Assembly (NCBI RefSeq): GCF_905220565.1
Contig: NC_059397.1
Location: 19,221,001 to 19,285,000 of the forward strand
DNA length: 64,000 nt
Reading direction: 5' to 3'
Source: Melitaea cinxia
Lineage: Eukaryota; Arthropoda; Insecta; Lepidoptera; Nymphalidae
Under the pieces are notes generated by a model that was given only the letters and a program-made list of their open reading frames with translations, had not been told where the DNA came from and searched no databases. The translations under genes and the position numbers were made by a program. Below are positions 42,679 to 53,220 of the stretch, one piece after another. Positions within the stretch are counted from its first letter, which is position 1. Each line of letters begins with the position of its first letter.

Positions 42679-42961
42679 TCTAATATATAAAATTCTCGTG
42701 TCGCGGTGTTTGTAGTTAAACTTTTCCGAAACAGCTGGACCGATTTTCATGAAATTTGGGTGCATATTGGGTAGGTCTGAGAATTGAATAACATCTATTT
42801 TTCATCCCCCTAAATATTAAGGGTAGTCCACCCCTAATTTATTTTATATATTTTGATAATTTATTTTATTTTTATTTTATTATGATTTAGCATCAAAAAT
42901 CACATACAACCCTAAATTTTCATAATATATATGGCAAAACAACGTTTGCTGGGTCAGCTAG
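42679..42961 (+). mobile_element. Hel-F, complete 283-bp non-autonomous Helitron
   Basis: It starts TC (42679) with TAATATATAAAATTCTCGTG and ends GGGTCAGCTAG (CTAG 42958-42961). The hairpin GCAAA...TTTGC lies just before the end, at about 42933-42949. The base before TC is A and the base after CTAG is T, as expected for Helitron insertion between A and T. It has no coding capacity. Confidence 0.8.
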
Positions 42962-43491
42962 TATTTTATAAATAAGAAATGCTCGAGAATGGATAGATCA
43001 AATATTTAGACTAATTTTTGATGGGAGACTTCTTCAGAATCGTTATGATTTGAAACTCGGTGAAACAAAAATGTGTCACGATAAGGAAACAAATACATAA
43101 ATGTATAAGACGGAACAATATAGAATACATTACTGGTCAAAAGGCGTAAGTGATGCGTTTTGCATGGCGTTTACGATCTTCATCATCGCGATCATCGTCA
43201 ATAGAACAAATCACATCGGCCTACCTTCCTACGACTGTTTGGAAGTTTTACTTCTGACGTGTGTGAATTGCAGACAAACACTTTTTTGTGATGCTTTCTA
43301 ATAATTATATCCTATGACAACGAGGTTTTTACGTAGTTTCAGAAAACATAACAATTATTTTAAATTAGCGCGCTTGACAGTTTGGGAAACAAGACGGCGT
43401 CTGTTGGGTAAGCTAGTACTCTTACTGATTCATTGTTTTCGGTAACTTTTATTTACAAGGGGAAGCAGAAGTAGTTTTTTAATATCACATC
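42962..43491. other. intergenic with a possible Helitron 3' end at 43400-43416
   Basis: CTGTTGGGTAAGCTAG then T at 43401-43417 resembles a Hel-F terminus, but nothing upstream matches. No gene is seen. Confidence 0.35.
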
Positions 43492-43616
43492 ATCATCATC
43501 ATCACTGCAGCCTATGGCAGTCCACTGCTGGACATAGGGCTCCCCAAGTTCGCGCCAGACATCCCGGTTTTCCGCAATACTCATCCAGCCTACACCGGCA
43601 ATCTTAGGTAGATCGT
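43492..43616 (-). mobile_element. RTE-S fragment with (ATC)n tail
   Basis: ATCATCATCATCATCACTGC, then CCTATGGCAGTCCACTGCTG, AAGTTCGCGCCAGACATCCC, TACACCGGCAATCTTAGGTA and GATCG: the complement of the RTE 3' end with its tail. Confidence 0.75.
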
Positions 43617-44479
43617 TTTTTTAATATACTCAAACTAAATCCCATTTAATTTCACATTAATTATTATATTATTTGTATTACACAATTTGAAACCGAGATA
43701 TTTAATTAGTCACCGTCTTAAAGTTTAATCACGCCTCTGTTCGACTTTCAGTCGCAGTAATTAATGTAGTGGAGACGCGACACACGCACGCCAGTTATTA
43801 GCAAGCAAATTTGCTTGCGTGTGAATATGCTATTATAATACCGTAGGCGCTTAAAGTGAACAGGGCTCAATCTAAAAGCTTGCATAATTTAAGAGCGCGT
43901 AACGCTATAAATAGAACGCCTATTAATAATTTCCATTTGACGTACTTTACATCTTTCGTATAAAATTTAATAGAATTAATGGGCGTAAGTGATAAAATTT
44001 CGATGACGTTAACCTTTGATCAGCCTTTCAATGGATTTGGTCTTTGATTCCAGTCCTCTATACTCCGTAGTGTTCATATTTCATACCATGTTATTAGCTT
44101 AATTATTAGTGTTTTTTTTTTTTACACATATAGATATAGATTGTTTGAAGTTTATTAATGTACTTAAAACAGTAGTCCTATATGCTTGAATGTTGTTTAT
44201 ATGTGCCAGATTTAAAGAAAAGACTAAAGTTCTGAAATGTTTAAGTAAAACTCTTACTTTATCATATTTAGGATTGTTCTTACTTTCAATGGAACGATAT
44301 TTTATTCAACTGCTAGAATAAGTTTGTTCTTGAAATATATCACAAAATATTATTCTTAATTGCACGCAAAACTATCAGATTTACTCCTTTTGATATTACA
44401 ACCTTTTATACACTATCCCATACAATAATTGTTATTTTCTGAGTGTGAAATTATTACATATACATATTATTCAAATAGA
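43617..44479. other. AT-rich intergenic, no gene seen
   Basis: No recognisable feature. Confidence 0.45.
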
Positions 44480-44640
44480 AGAAGAATCGGAGCTTAATCC
44501 ATTATGCTGCGTCTCTGTGGTTCGGCGCATATATTCCCTACTTCATGTGTGAGTAAAGTTTGCTACCAAGTGTCGACATGATAACAACCGGGACCGATAG
44601 CTTAACGTGCTCTCTGAGTCATGATGGGGAGACCCGTAAT
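44480..44640 (-). mobile_element. SINE-A, truncated next to MITE-E
   Basis: AGAATCGGAGCTTAATCCAT, ACAACCGGGACCGATAGC, TTAACGTGCTCTCTGAGTC and ATGGGGAGACCC are the complement of SINE-A. It stops where MITE-E begins. Confidence 0.6.
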
Positions 44641-44646
44641 GAAAAA

Positions 44647-44870
44647 GACGATTGTGATTTAGACCACGTGAATGGAGTAAAACTTCTGCCCAATGGGCCT
44701 GCTCTGTGTCTTATATACAAAATGTAACTGGCTATGATAGAAAGAAAGAAATGTACGCTCGCACCTCTATCTTGCTCCGTTCGTGTCGCCCGATCACTTT
44801 TCGTAACGCTCTCGTCACGCATTCTCCAGCTTACTCCCCAAGTCAAGCGGGCGTAAAAATGTTTTACTTC
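44647..44870 (+). mobile_element. MITE-E copy 6
   Basis: GATTTAGACCACGTGAATGG, AGTAAAACTTCTGCCC, CTGGCTATGATAGAAAG, CTTGCTCCGTTCGTG, CACTTTTCGTAACGCTCTCG and GGGCGTAAAAATGTTTTACTTC. Confidence 0.75.
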
Positions 44871-45399
44871 AAAAACAAAAGACGAATTTCGTTATTTTTT
44901 ACTGAATATTAACAAATTTTTATAACGGATTTAAATAAGTGATTCAACATACATTATTTGTTTATTAAGTTTTGCGCCATCCCCTGTTAGCTACGCAAAG
45001 GAGTCCCTTAATTTAAAGTCCAAAATGATTATAATATATCACTTAAAAGTTAGCTATAATAGGTACTCCTTTGTGTCCTTTCCCTCTATAACAGTTTGCA
45101 TTTTTATTAAAAAGGTTAACTAGTCCATTATAACTGCGAGCCTTCGGGGAGGACCGTTCTACGTAAATAGTATGTTGATGATGAGGGTTCTCCTATGGGG
45201 CTCACTTCTAGATAAAGGGAACTGTTTTATATATAAATGATATTATTTTATTAATTAAATAGTTTGTATTTATAGCAAATGTAGTTGACAAATATTTATT
45301 ACAAATGAAATTAAAAGAACACACATTTCCTACAGACAAACAATTAGCACAATGACACAAAAAAGAACAAAAAAAAGAGTGATAAAAAAAGTGTGTGTG
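44871..45399. other. intergenic, no gene seen
   Basis: 45120-45220 is less AT-rich but shows no family or frame of note. Confidence 0.45.
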
Positions 45400-45830
45400 T
45401 GTCAGCTCCGACGCACGACTGGAGTTTACTCCTTCAGATCGTCTAAATAGGTACAAAAAAGGCTTACTAGTCTAAGAAAAACAGTAATACCATATCAAAT
45501 GGTAAATAAACGAATCAAATAACGTCATCTATAGGTGGTGTTATTAGAAAACGTCACGCCATCTATCAGAACCCTATTGGGTTCCAATATATGCCGTTAA
45601 CAAAAATGTTACGAGGTCATTCGTTCAGTAGATTGTACTCCTCATATTATTTCACCATAATCATCATCATCATCATCATTTCAGCCTATCACAGTCCACT
45701 GCTGGACATAGACCTCACAAGTTCACGCCAAAAATCGCGTGAACTCATGTGTGTTGTCACCACACATATTTTTTCATACCGGGGACCTTATATTAAAATC
45801 GATTATTAAGGAGTAAACTCCAAAAAACAA
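45400..45830 (-). repeat. rep-P copy with nested RTE-S
   Basis: It is the reverse of 1447-1760. GACGCACGACTGGAGTTTAC, ACGTCACGCCATCTATCAG, ATGTTACGAGGTCATTCG and CAGTAGATTGTACTCCTC correspond, and after the insert CATACCGGGGACC and AAAATCGATTATTAAGG continue the match. The 19-bp stem is degraded here. Confidence 0.6.
45660..45768 (-). mobile_element. RTE-S insertion with (ATC)n tail
   Basis: ATCATCATCATCATCATTTC, AGCCTATCACAGTCCACTGC, TGGACATAGACCTC, AAGTTCACGCC and CTCATGTGTGTTGTCACC interrupt the rep-P copy. The equivalent position in the 1447 copy has no insert. Confidence 0.75.
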
Positions 45831-46199
45831 AGAAAAAAACATAATTTCACTATAAATTATATAGATGTGCCTACATAAAAATAATAATTGACACGAAAAA
45901 ACTCATCTGACAAAATGCTGAGTGTGTATAGCATTATAAAATATCAATGCAATTGAATAGTCATAGAAGTCTTCCATTTTAAACACGATTTTCTGATTTA
46001 GGCTAGCCAGTTAAGTAATTTTGTGACGTAAATTCATTACAGTGAATCGTTTGACACTAGCTGACCCAGTAGTCGGGGAGTAAATTTTAAGTTTGTATTA
46101 AAAATAAATTAATTTCTAAAGCTCAGAATTCGGTGCAGGATTACATAAATGATAAAGATGTGTGCACTTAGCGACGTAGTATTTTATGCAAGATATTAC
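45831..46199. other. AT-rich intergenic, possible Helitron 3' end at 46057
   Basis: ACTAGCTGACCCAGTAG at 46056 looks like the complement of a Hel-F end, but nothing beyond it matches. No gene is seen. Confidence 0.4.
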
Positions 46200-46345
46200 C
46201 AATTTCGAACTTATTGCCTGTTCTTCTCTGTAGAATTTACTTGCAAATTGGCAATAGCTTCACTTTTAATGATAAGTAAAATATTAAGTTGTAAGATGAT
46301 TTTAAGGCACTCTTGAAGCCTATTTACTTAGAGTTATTTTGATTT
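46200..46345 (+). repeat. rep-H copy
   Basis: CCTGTTCTTCTCTGTAGAAT, AATAGCTTCACTTTTAATG, GGCACTCTTGAAGCCTATTT and TTATTTTGATTTGATT follow the rep-H order, ending in the complement of a (TCAAAA)-like tail. Confidence 0.55.
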
Positions 46346-46432
46346 GATTAAACAGACGGTTTTTTTGTCATGTCCGTGTCGTTAAGCGCTGTACTCATAC
46401 AGCTAGAGTAATTCTCTTATACTTTGTAGAAA

Positions 46433-46620
46433 TGAAGTTAAACTTTTTTAGCTCCTACAGTACTATACGAAGCGTAATTCACTCTCTTTCTATTTTCACT
46501 ACCATATATCTCCCTCTCGACTTCCGTTCGCATCACAGTATCACACTTTTCGTAACTCCTCTAATCACGCTTTCACCAGCTTATTCCCTAAGTCAAGAGT
46601 GAGTAAGTAAATTTTACTTC
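46433..46620 (+). mobile_element. MITE-E copy 7, diverged
   Basis: GAAGTTAAACTTTTTTAGC, ATCTCCCTCTCGACTTCCG, CACACTTTTCGTAACTCCTC, CACCAGCTTATTCCCTAAG and GTAAGTAAATTTTACTTC. It keeps both end repeats with changes. Confidence 0.7.
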
Positions 46621-47699
46621 AAAACTAAGAAAATTGTTCACAAAACTCGAAAGCATACATCGGGCAGTTTTTAAGGTTCTAAAACGGCTGTATAAGGGAT
46701 GAGATATCCCAAAGGGTAGTAAACATGGTGTAAACTCAAATTTAGGAAAAACATCAAGAGAAACAACACGTCTCTGGAGAAATTATGAGAACGTCTCAAA
46801 TGTAGCAACATGGTCTATTAAACACCTAACCTTAACAAAAGAAGGAGTTACCCCACATTTACATGTGTAACATTAAGGTAAATACACACACAGACATACG
46901 TTCAGTATTAATGACGTTTAGTATGGGGAATATTTATAAACTTAGTATACGTAAGTTTAACTTAGAAAAAATCTTGATACATTAAAAAAAACCTAAGGCT
47001 TAATTAAAGTCAGAATAGGTACTATTTTTGGCAAAATTTATATTTAGAATTTTATAATTTTTTTTTTGTTATTTGTAATGATTTAATGGAAACGTCACTA
47101 TGATTCCATCGATAAATATATCAAAATATGCCTAGATTTATATATATATAAGATAAAATACTTAAATGAATTATTCTTAGTCGAAAATATAATATGTTAC
47201 AAGTTTTAATTTACTGTGTGTAAGTATCATTATGTACATTTATGAGGCGGTATATCATCAAAATAGGCTTAGCCTTTATCTTTATTGGCTTAGCTAGTTT
47301 ATATTTTTCTTAAACATTATAATTAAAAAAGTTTTATATATTTAATTATAAATAACAAAAATTACAATAATTTAAATTTGTATTTGTACGAATTGTATTT
47401 TTTATATTGTATTTCTTCTAATAATAATATAAACGACTATTATCAATTTGGTAATATCTAATTGTGAGTGCCTAACTTCATATTTCTCCGTCTCTGTGAA
47501 GGTAATTAACTTTTATGAAACATATTAAGCAGTTGGAGGACCAGACGCTCTATATTAAAACAATCCCTATATTTTATTATCTTAATATAATTAACTTTGT
47601 TTAATGCTTTTATTACTCGCTAATATGCATTGTTTATTGTACGTTTGTTTTATAATTTTATAAAAAAAGAAAGAAAAAATTGTAATTTTGAGAAATCAA
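46621..47699. other. AT-rich intergenic, no gene seen
   Basis: Over 1 kb without a recognised feature. Confidence 0.5.
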
Positions 47700-47990
47700 C
47701 CGCTTTGGTGTAGTACTGTGTGTAGTCGCCTAAAACAACGATGGTTCGGAGGTTCGGTTTCCTTGTAGGTCTCCCCGCCGTGCTTCAGAGAGCACGTTGA
47801 GCCGTCGGTTCCGATCCGGTTAGCGATAGTTACTCATAGTAGGGAATATGCCACCAACCACCAACCTGCTTTGGAACAGCGTGGTGGATTAAGCTCTGAT
47901 TCTCCTCCTACACAGCAGCAGTGTGATATTACAGGCTGAAGCGATAAGCTATATCTTACCATCAGGTGAGGCGTACGCTTGTTTACCGAC
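47700..47990 (+). mobile_element. SINE-A variant with a rep-D-like 3' end
   Basis: The body is SINE-A: GTAGGTCTCCCCGCCGTGC, GAGAGCACGTTGAGCCGTCG, AGTTACTCATAGTAGGGAAT, CAGCGTGGTGGATTAAGC and ATATTACAGGCTGAAGC. It then continues ATCTTACCATCAGGTGAGG and GCTTGTTTACCGACATAGTT, which resembles the rep-D terminus at 60882-60920. A head with ACCGCTTTGGTGTAGT replaces the usual A-box region. Confidence 0.6.
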
Positions 47991-48484
47991 ATAGTTGTTT
48001 AAAAAAATAGGTGAGTGCTTCTGTTTTCAAATGTATTATTTCGAAAAAAAATATGAAAATCACAATTAAGTTTATTATAAGCCCACTAAAACCAAATTAA
48101 CCTTAATACAGGCAGTAGTATAAATACTCCACCGAAAGCCGATTAGCGGACACTGAACAAGTTTCAGCAATTACGATATAATCAATCTCTTTAAACAAAC
48201 GTTTAAATTAAAATATCGACAATAGTACCAAGAATTTAATTTTAATGCACGTTATGAAAGATCGATTAGATTATGTAACAAAATGTAATGACCCTAACGA
48301 TGACGTTCGAAAATGAATATAATTAAATTAGGAGTAACAAATTTACAATTTTATCCTCCTGGATTCCAGAAAAAAAATGTTTTGCTTTTGGACTAAAAGT
48401 TACATATTTTGTTATATTAGGGATCTGTTTATGCCAGAAAAATACAAAAAAAAAATATTTCTATTAAAATATGGATTTTACTAA
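47991..48484. other. AT-rich intergenic, no gene seen
   Basis: I looked for a piggyBac end (TTAA plus a terminal repeat) here and found no convincing match to the other side of the transposase. Confidence 0.4.
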
Positions 48485-48533
48485 TGTCATGTATATATTA
48501 CACTGGTTCTCAGTTAGTAATATATACATGACA
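48485..48533. repeat. 17-bp perfect hairpin downstream of piggyBac
   Basis: TGTCATGTATATATTAC (48485-48501) is followed by its exact complement at 48517-48533, with a 15-base loop. It may be a subterminal repeat of the element, a transcription-end structure, or unrelated. Confidence 0.75.
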
Positions 48534-48864
48534 CTTACGTCATATGTGTATTACATTGGAATTTTACTACTACAAATAAAAATGCATGAATTATGAAATA
48601 ACATTTATTAACAAAAATATTTAGTCATAATATAGCCTTTATTAGGGACTCTTAAACGTACCAATCAGTCTTTACGTGAAAATAGGAACTGTAAGTATAC
48701 TTTACAAAACTAATCAAAATTTCAATACCAACGAACAAAGTGAAAAACTTCTAAAATAAAATAAACTTTTAATTTATTCTAATAAACTTCTTACATCTTC
48801 TAAAATAAATCAACTTTTTCTAAAATAAAATCAACTTCTTACTATCATTGGCATATTTTTTAAA

Positions 48865-49263
48865 TCATTTTTGATGAAATTTCAGGTGGCAGTTTCTTTT
48901 TGGTGTGCTACATAAAAATAATTTGCATTTCGTGCAAAACGCCGTTGTAGTGTTTGAACATTTTGGAAATCGGCATCTTTTTTGTTTGTCACTGTAATCA
49001 ACTAGATGTTCAGCCTTGTGATGTCTTACTGTTGCCGACGGTACAGGCGTTATGAGGACTTTCCTTTTCTTGTGCTTAGGCTGAAGTTCGTCAATCTCGT
49101 CAACGCTTTCAGAATCTGATGATAATGTATTTTTTTCTATTAGACTGGTACCAAGATCCAATTTAAAATCGCGTAACTGTGGTATTTTGTATATGTTTGT
49201 TCCTTTTTCAGTTTCTTTTTGTTTGAACAAAAACCACGCGTTACATACTGCCAAATCCAACAT
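48865..49263 (-). pseudogene. piggyBac transposase C-terminal part
   Basis: It continues the transposase in another frame, starting within HMLDLAVCNAWFLFKQKE, the end of the catalytic domain. A charged linker with KHKKRKVL, a possible nuclear localisation signal, follows. The C-terminal cysteine-rich zinc finger is CRFPKCSNTTTAFCTKCKLFLC and CHLKFH. This domain binds DNA or chromatin in piggyBac-type proteins. The frame change relative to the upstream part is a one-base loss between 49300 and 49350. Confidence 0.8.
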
Positions 49264-49349
49264 GTGACTAATAAATCTTACTGTCCATTTTTTGGTCCGT
49301 GATCTGGAGGGACAGACAGCATGCGATCAGCCATGTCCACTCCACCCAT

Positions 49350-50738
49350 TTACTGATTGTATGACTTGACTATTTCTGGCCTGGATACAAATTCGTAGAT
49401 TTTCTTTTTTTTAGACCATCTACGGCATAGGTTCTGTTTTTCACTTGAGTGAATTGTGGATAGAAGGATGACGGATTTGTTATCCAGCCAGCGAACTATG
49501 TTTACTAATTTGTCATTTCTGCATTTTGTTTCAGAAAATCCTTTGGACATCTTTGCAAAGACTTTTTCATCAGAGAGGTGGCAGTTTTTAGGAATCTTGT
49601 TTCTTTGTATCGTGCCAGTAGCATAAAAACCTTTTTGCAGTAAAATATCAGCCAATTTTACCGTGGTAAAATATCTATCAAAGTAAATGTGGTGACCTTT
49701 CATTAGTGTTTCACAGAGACTGAGAATAGAAGCTTCACCAAGAGTATATCCTTCTCGAATTAATTGGGGACAAGTAGTATCACCCTGGTATGGAAGCATG
49801 TCTAAGACAATGCCTTGAGGAGTGGCCAACATAAAAACTTTCAGACCAACAGGGTTGGGTTTTCCTGGACAATATTGGCGTATTCCACATAGCCCGCTAA
49901 ATGGTATAATCATTTCATCGATGCTTAGTTGGATAGGTTTTTCTTGTGCATGGCAGCCTCGTAAAAGAGATTGAAAAAGTGGATCCACCTTCCATAATTT
50001 ATTTTTTTGCTTAATTTCATCAGAGACATCGCTATCAAATACTACTTTCAGACTGTTTCTTATATTAAAATATCTATTTCGTGTCATAGCCCCTTTTATA
50101 ACATTAATTCCAAATTTCTGAGACCAAAATACCGATATTTTTGGCAAATTAATAGCACTCATAACCATTTGAATTCCAAAAAAGACTTTTAGTTCTTTTA
50201 CTGTTAGACCTAAGCTATTCCTTTTTCTAAGTATATTAGTTTGGTTTGTGGCAGAAACCATTTTAATCAGTATGTCGTCATCGATATATTGTGTAAAATA
50301 ATTTTCAGGTGTCCATGACTCCGTCTCAACTTTTTTGTAACTGGGTTGGTAAAATGGAATTTCCAAAGGCTCAAACTGACCATTCCATCCATCGGAGATA
50401 GGTGTTGGTGTTTGATGTATACACCCACGAGTGCTACTACGCCCCCTTCGACCAGGCGGGCGAGTGCGGCTTCGGCCTCGTCTCCTTCCTCTCCCTATTA
50501 TTGAAGATTGCAAAGAGACTACTGATTGAGAATCCGCTTCCTCATCTGAAGAGCTGGAAAATGAGGTACTTGATCCCTCGTCTTCTTCAGGTCTCGGTGT
50601 ATACGCAGTGTCATCTTTTTCATCATTATCAGAGAGATCTATGTCCGATTCTTCGAGTCGTGATATGATTTCATCTTCGCTTAAGACTGTAAAAAGATCT
50701 CTTTGAGAACCAATGTAATAAATATATGACATAAACAA
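49350..50738 (-). pseudogene. piggyBac-family transposase, main part
   Basis: This is a cut-and-paste DNA transposase of the piggyBac superfamily. The N-terminal 80 residues are acidic and serine-rich (EDEIISRLEESDIDLSDNDE; SSSSDEEADS), followed by an arginine-rich patch (GRGRRRGRSRTRPPGRRGR). The catalytic region shows LSIDEMIIPFSG (Asp about residue 274) and HIYFDRYFTT (Asp about 354). The 80-residue spacing is as in known piggyBac proteins (D268 and D346). The frame ends at TAA 49350-49352, immediately before MGGVDMADR, which would hold the third catalytic Asp. The true start is probably not the Met at 50738 but a small upstream exon (see next entries). It stands alone, with no recognised terminal repeats. 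Confidence 0.85.
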
Positions 50739-50932
50739 TAAGTAATAGTTCGGACTAAAAACTCGTGTAATACCAGTATGACATTAAAAAGTTTCTGGCC
50801 GTAAAACAGAAAGTTGATAACCATGTGAAGTAATAATACGTTTATTAGTTACGTAGGTACATTATCAATAAAAATCAAGCAAAGTTATTATGAAATATCA
50901 GGTGATTGTATTATAATTTTTAGATTTCTTAC
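50687..50932 (-). other. probable intron of the piggyBac transposase
   Basis: Read on the minus strand it starts GTAAGAAATC at 50932 and ends TTTTTACAG at 50687. Joining the flanks keeps the frame: G from exon 1 completes the GTC Val codon before LSEDEI. The length is 246 nt. The alternative is that translation begins at the in-frame Met at 50738. Confidence 0.6.
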
Positions 50933-50957
50933 CACATGCACCTGACCGAAGAGACAT
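50933..50957 (-). CDS. probable first coding exon of the piggyBac transposase
   Basis: ATG at 50957-50955 starts MSLRSGAC plus one base before the GTAAG donor. It would give an N-terminus running into the acidic domain. This is inferred from splice signals and frame only. Confidence 0.5.
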
Positions 50958-51179
50958 CTTTATCGTGGCGCTCCAAAGAAAAACTCATTTGACGTATGTG
51001 TCAAAGTCAAATCGGTGTTGGGTTTAGTGCTGCCAATTAACAAAGCTTACCTAGCTACCGCAAAACGATTAGTTCTGCAACCGATTCACAGATGACTCTA
51101 GGACGATTTTTTAATTCTTTACGTAATATAGGTATGACGCTAGCATCCAGGAGGTTATATTTAATATGTTTTTTTGGAA

Positions 51180-51417
51180 CTTAAACAGCCGACTGGTGGC
51201 GGGATAACCATCCAACTGCTGGCTTTGAAACACACAGGCCGAAGACGGGCAGCAGCGTCTCCAGTGCGATAAAGCCAGCCCTGCGGTCACCAACCCGCCT
51301 GCCCAGCGTGGTGACTATGGGCAAAACACATGAGTTCGCGTTATTTTTGGCGTTACTTGTGGAGGCCTGTTTCCAGCAGTGGACTGCATAGGCTGTAATG
51401 ATGATGATGATGATGAT
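51180..51417 (+). mobile_element. RTE-S long-form copy with (ATG)n tail
   Basis: AACAGCCGACTGGTGGCGGG, CATCCAACTGCTGGCTTTGA, AGGCCGAAGACGGGCAGCAG, CGCCTGCCCAGCGTGGTGAC and CAGCAGTGGACTGCATAGG-CTG, ending in TAATGATGATGATGATGATG. This is the best-preserved body of the long form, but its first 60 bases are absent. Confidence 0.8.
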
Positions 51418-52499
51418 GGTTTTTTTTTAATTGAAAGCACAAACGACAAAAAACCATTTTACACTTTTCGTTGCGTTGTCTCGCGTTGCAGCATTTTTCA
51501 CTCAAAGACGACAACCGATTGTACACCTACATCTCGATGCATATTATAATATATGTGAAGAAATTAAATATATGTGTATGAAGCAGTTGATATAAAGACA
51601 AATAGTTGTGATTCTTATAATTAATTTAAGTTAAACATTGGGACAGCTTTCAAATCCTTAGAACCCTTTCCTACTCTGTACTTCCTTATTCATTCCTTGC
51701 ATTTTGCTAGCAATGTATTAGTTAGCTTGTTTACTCGTTTGTAGGTTACGTAACCATCTCAATAAATAGAGTACAATAAAGCACTCGTGTGTAACGTCCA
51801 CCGCACGTCCCGTGGCGACGGGAAGTCTGCTGGCGACGTAACGAATGAAACCTAAAAGAACTCCTACTTTCCTAGAAAAATATTACAATAATACTTTAAA
51901 AGTTATTTTTATATGCACGTGACATCTGTTCTTGATATGTTTAGCGGATAGTGGAAGTCTTTAAAAATTGTCTTATTGGTTTTGTAATGTAAAATAAGAA
52001 ATTTTAATTGTAAATGGAATATAAAAAATTGAATAAAACTGAAAGTTTGAGATAAATTTAAATGAATATGAATGTCTTAAAAAGTGTGTTTACAGAAAAA
52101 GATCATTGACCTCGACTATAAAATATTCCGCTTTGCCCTACACGCGATTCTCCTGGTGCCACGGGCGTCCATATATGGCAAGGGTGACCACTTTATCCAT
52201 CACCATCATCATCTGACACTATAATTTATTAATACCCAGTACGAATATGCACAGCAGACTGAGTTGTATAAGTTAAATAATTTTATTATGAAACTAAAGC
52301 CTATTTATAAATTACATCGCTTTGATTGGCCTATTCACTGGCTCGAACATAATGATATACGTATAAAACTTACACCAAAAGCACTATGGCTTGGTTTCAG
52401 ACATTTTAATCGTATTTTGCGGTTATAAAAATTCGTATACGAAAAGCACCACACAAACATAAAAATTTGTTCAAGGAAATAACGATTAATTCTTCTATT
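51418..52499. other. AT-rich intergenic, no gene seen
   Basis: No recognised feature. CGTCCCGTGGCGACGGGAAG at 51807 is a small GC-rich hairpin-like spot. Confidence 0.4.
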
Positions 52500-52640
52500 T
52501 ATCCTAAATCAAAATCAAAATCAAAAACAGCTTTATTCAAATAGGCTCCAAGAGCACTTTCGAATCGTCATTTTACAAATTAAAACTTTAAAAATAGATT
52601 ATTATATTTGTAGAAGTAAAGCTACCACCGATAAAATTGA
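52500..52640 (-). repeat. rep-H copy with (AAATCA)n run
   Basis: AAATCAAAATCAAAATCAAA, then TTATTCAAATAGGCTCC, GAGCACTTTCGAATCGTCAT and AGTAAAGCTACCACCG. The hexamer run looks like the complement of a LINE tail. Confidence 0.65.
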
Positions 52641-52961
52641 TGGGTGTTTGTTTGCAATTACGTATTTATTTAGCTTTTCAATGATATGTACACTAGACAA
52701 TAGAAAAACAATTTAATACATAGTAAAACTTTACTTATTATCATAATTATTTATAGGAATAATTCTTAAATCTTTTTAATCTTTTGATGATTTAAATATG
52801 TAACAAATTACTATTCTAATAAATTAAGCAAAATTTATAATAAATAATTAAAATAAATCAAGTAACGTTACCAATTGTAAAACAATTAATAATACACGAA
52901 GTAAGAAAGATAGTAAAGTAATTATTTACTGGGATGACTTTTACGATTACGAAATGATTCC

Positions 52962-53220
52962 TGTAACATCCCACAGCTGGGTATAAACCTCTTTTTCTAT
53001 GTAGAAGAAGCGTCAGAGCTTAATCCACCACACTGCTCCACTACGAATTGGTGGATTTATTCCCCACTACCTCATACATGTATCTTATGTAGTAACAATT
53101 GCTATCAAGTGTCTGTGATAACAATCGGGACCGACTGCTTAGCGTGCTCTCCGAGGCACGGCGAGAGAGCTCTCCGAGGACAGACCGAGATCGGAAAAAA
53201 ACATTGGTGCAAGTATAAAT
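52962..53220 (-). mobile_element. SINE-A, 5'-truncated
   Basis: CCTGTAACATCCCACAGCTG, TAGAAGAAGCGTCAGAGC, TTAATCCACCACACTGCTCC, AATCGGGACCGACTGC and TTAGCGTGCTCTCCGAGGC are the complement of the family. Confidence 0.65.

Noticed and set aside
48099..51041. TTAA-flanked piggyBac terminal repeats
   Set aside because: TTAA occurs near 48101 and 51036, but the adjoining sequences share only a few bases (GGCAG) and do not form a convincing inverted repeat.
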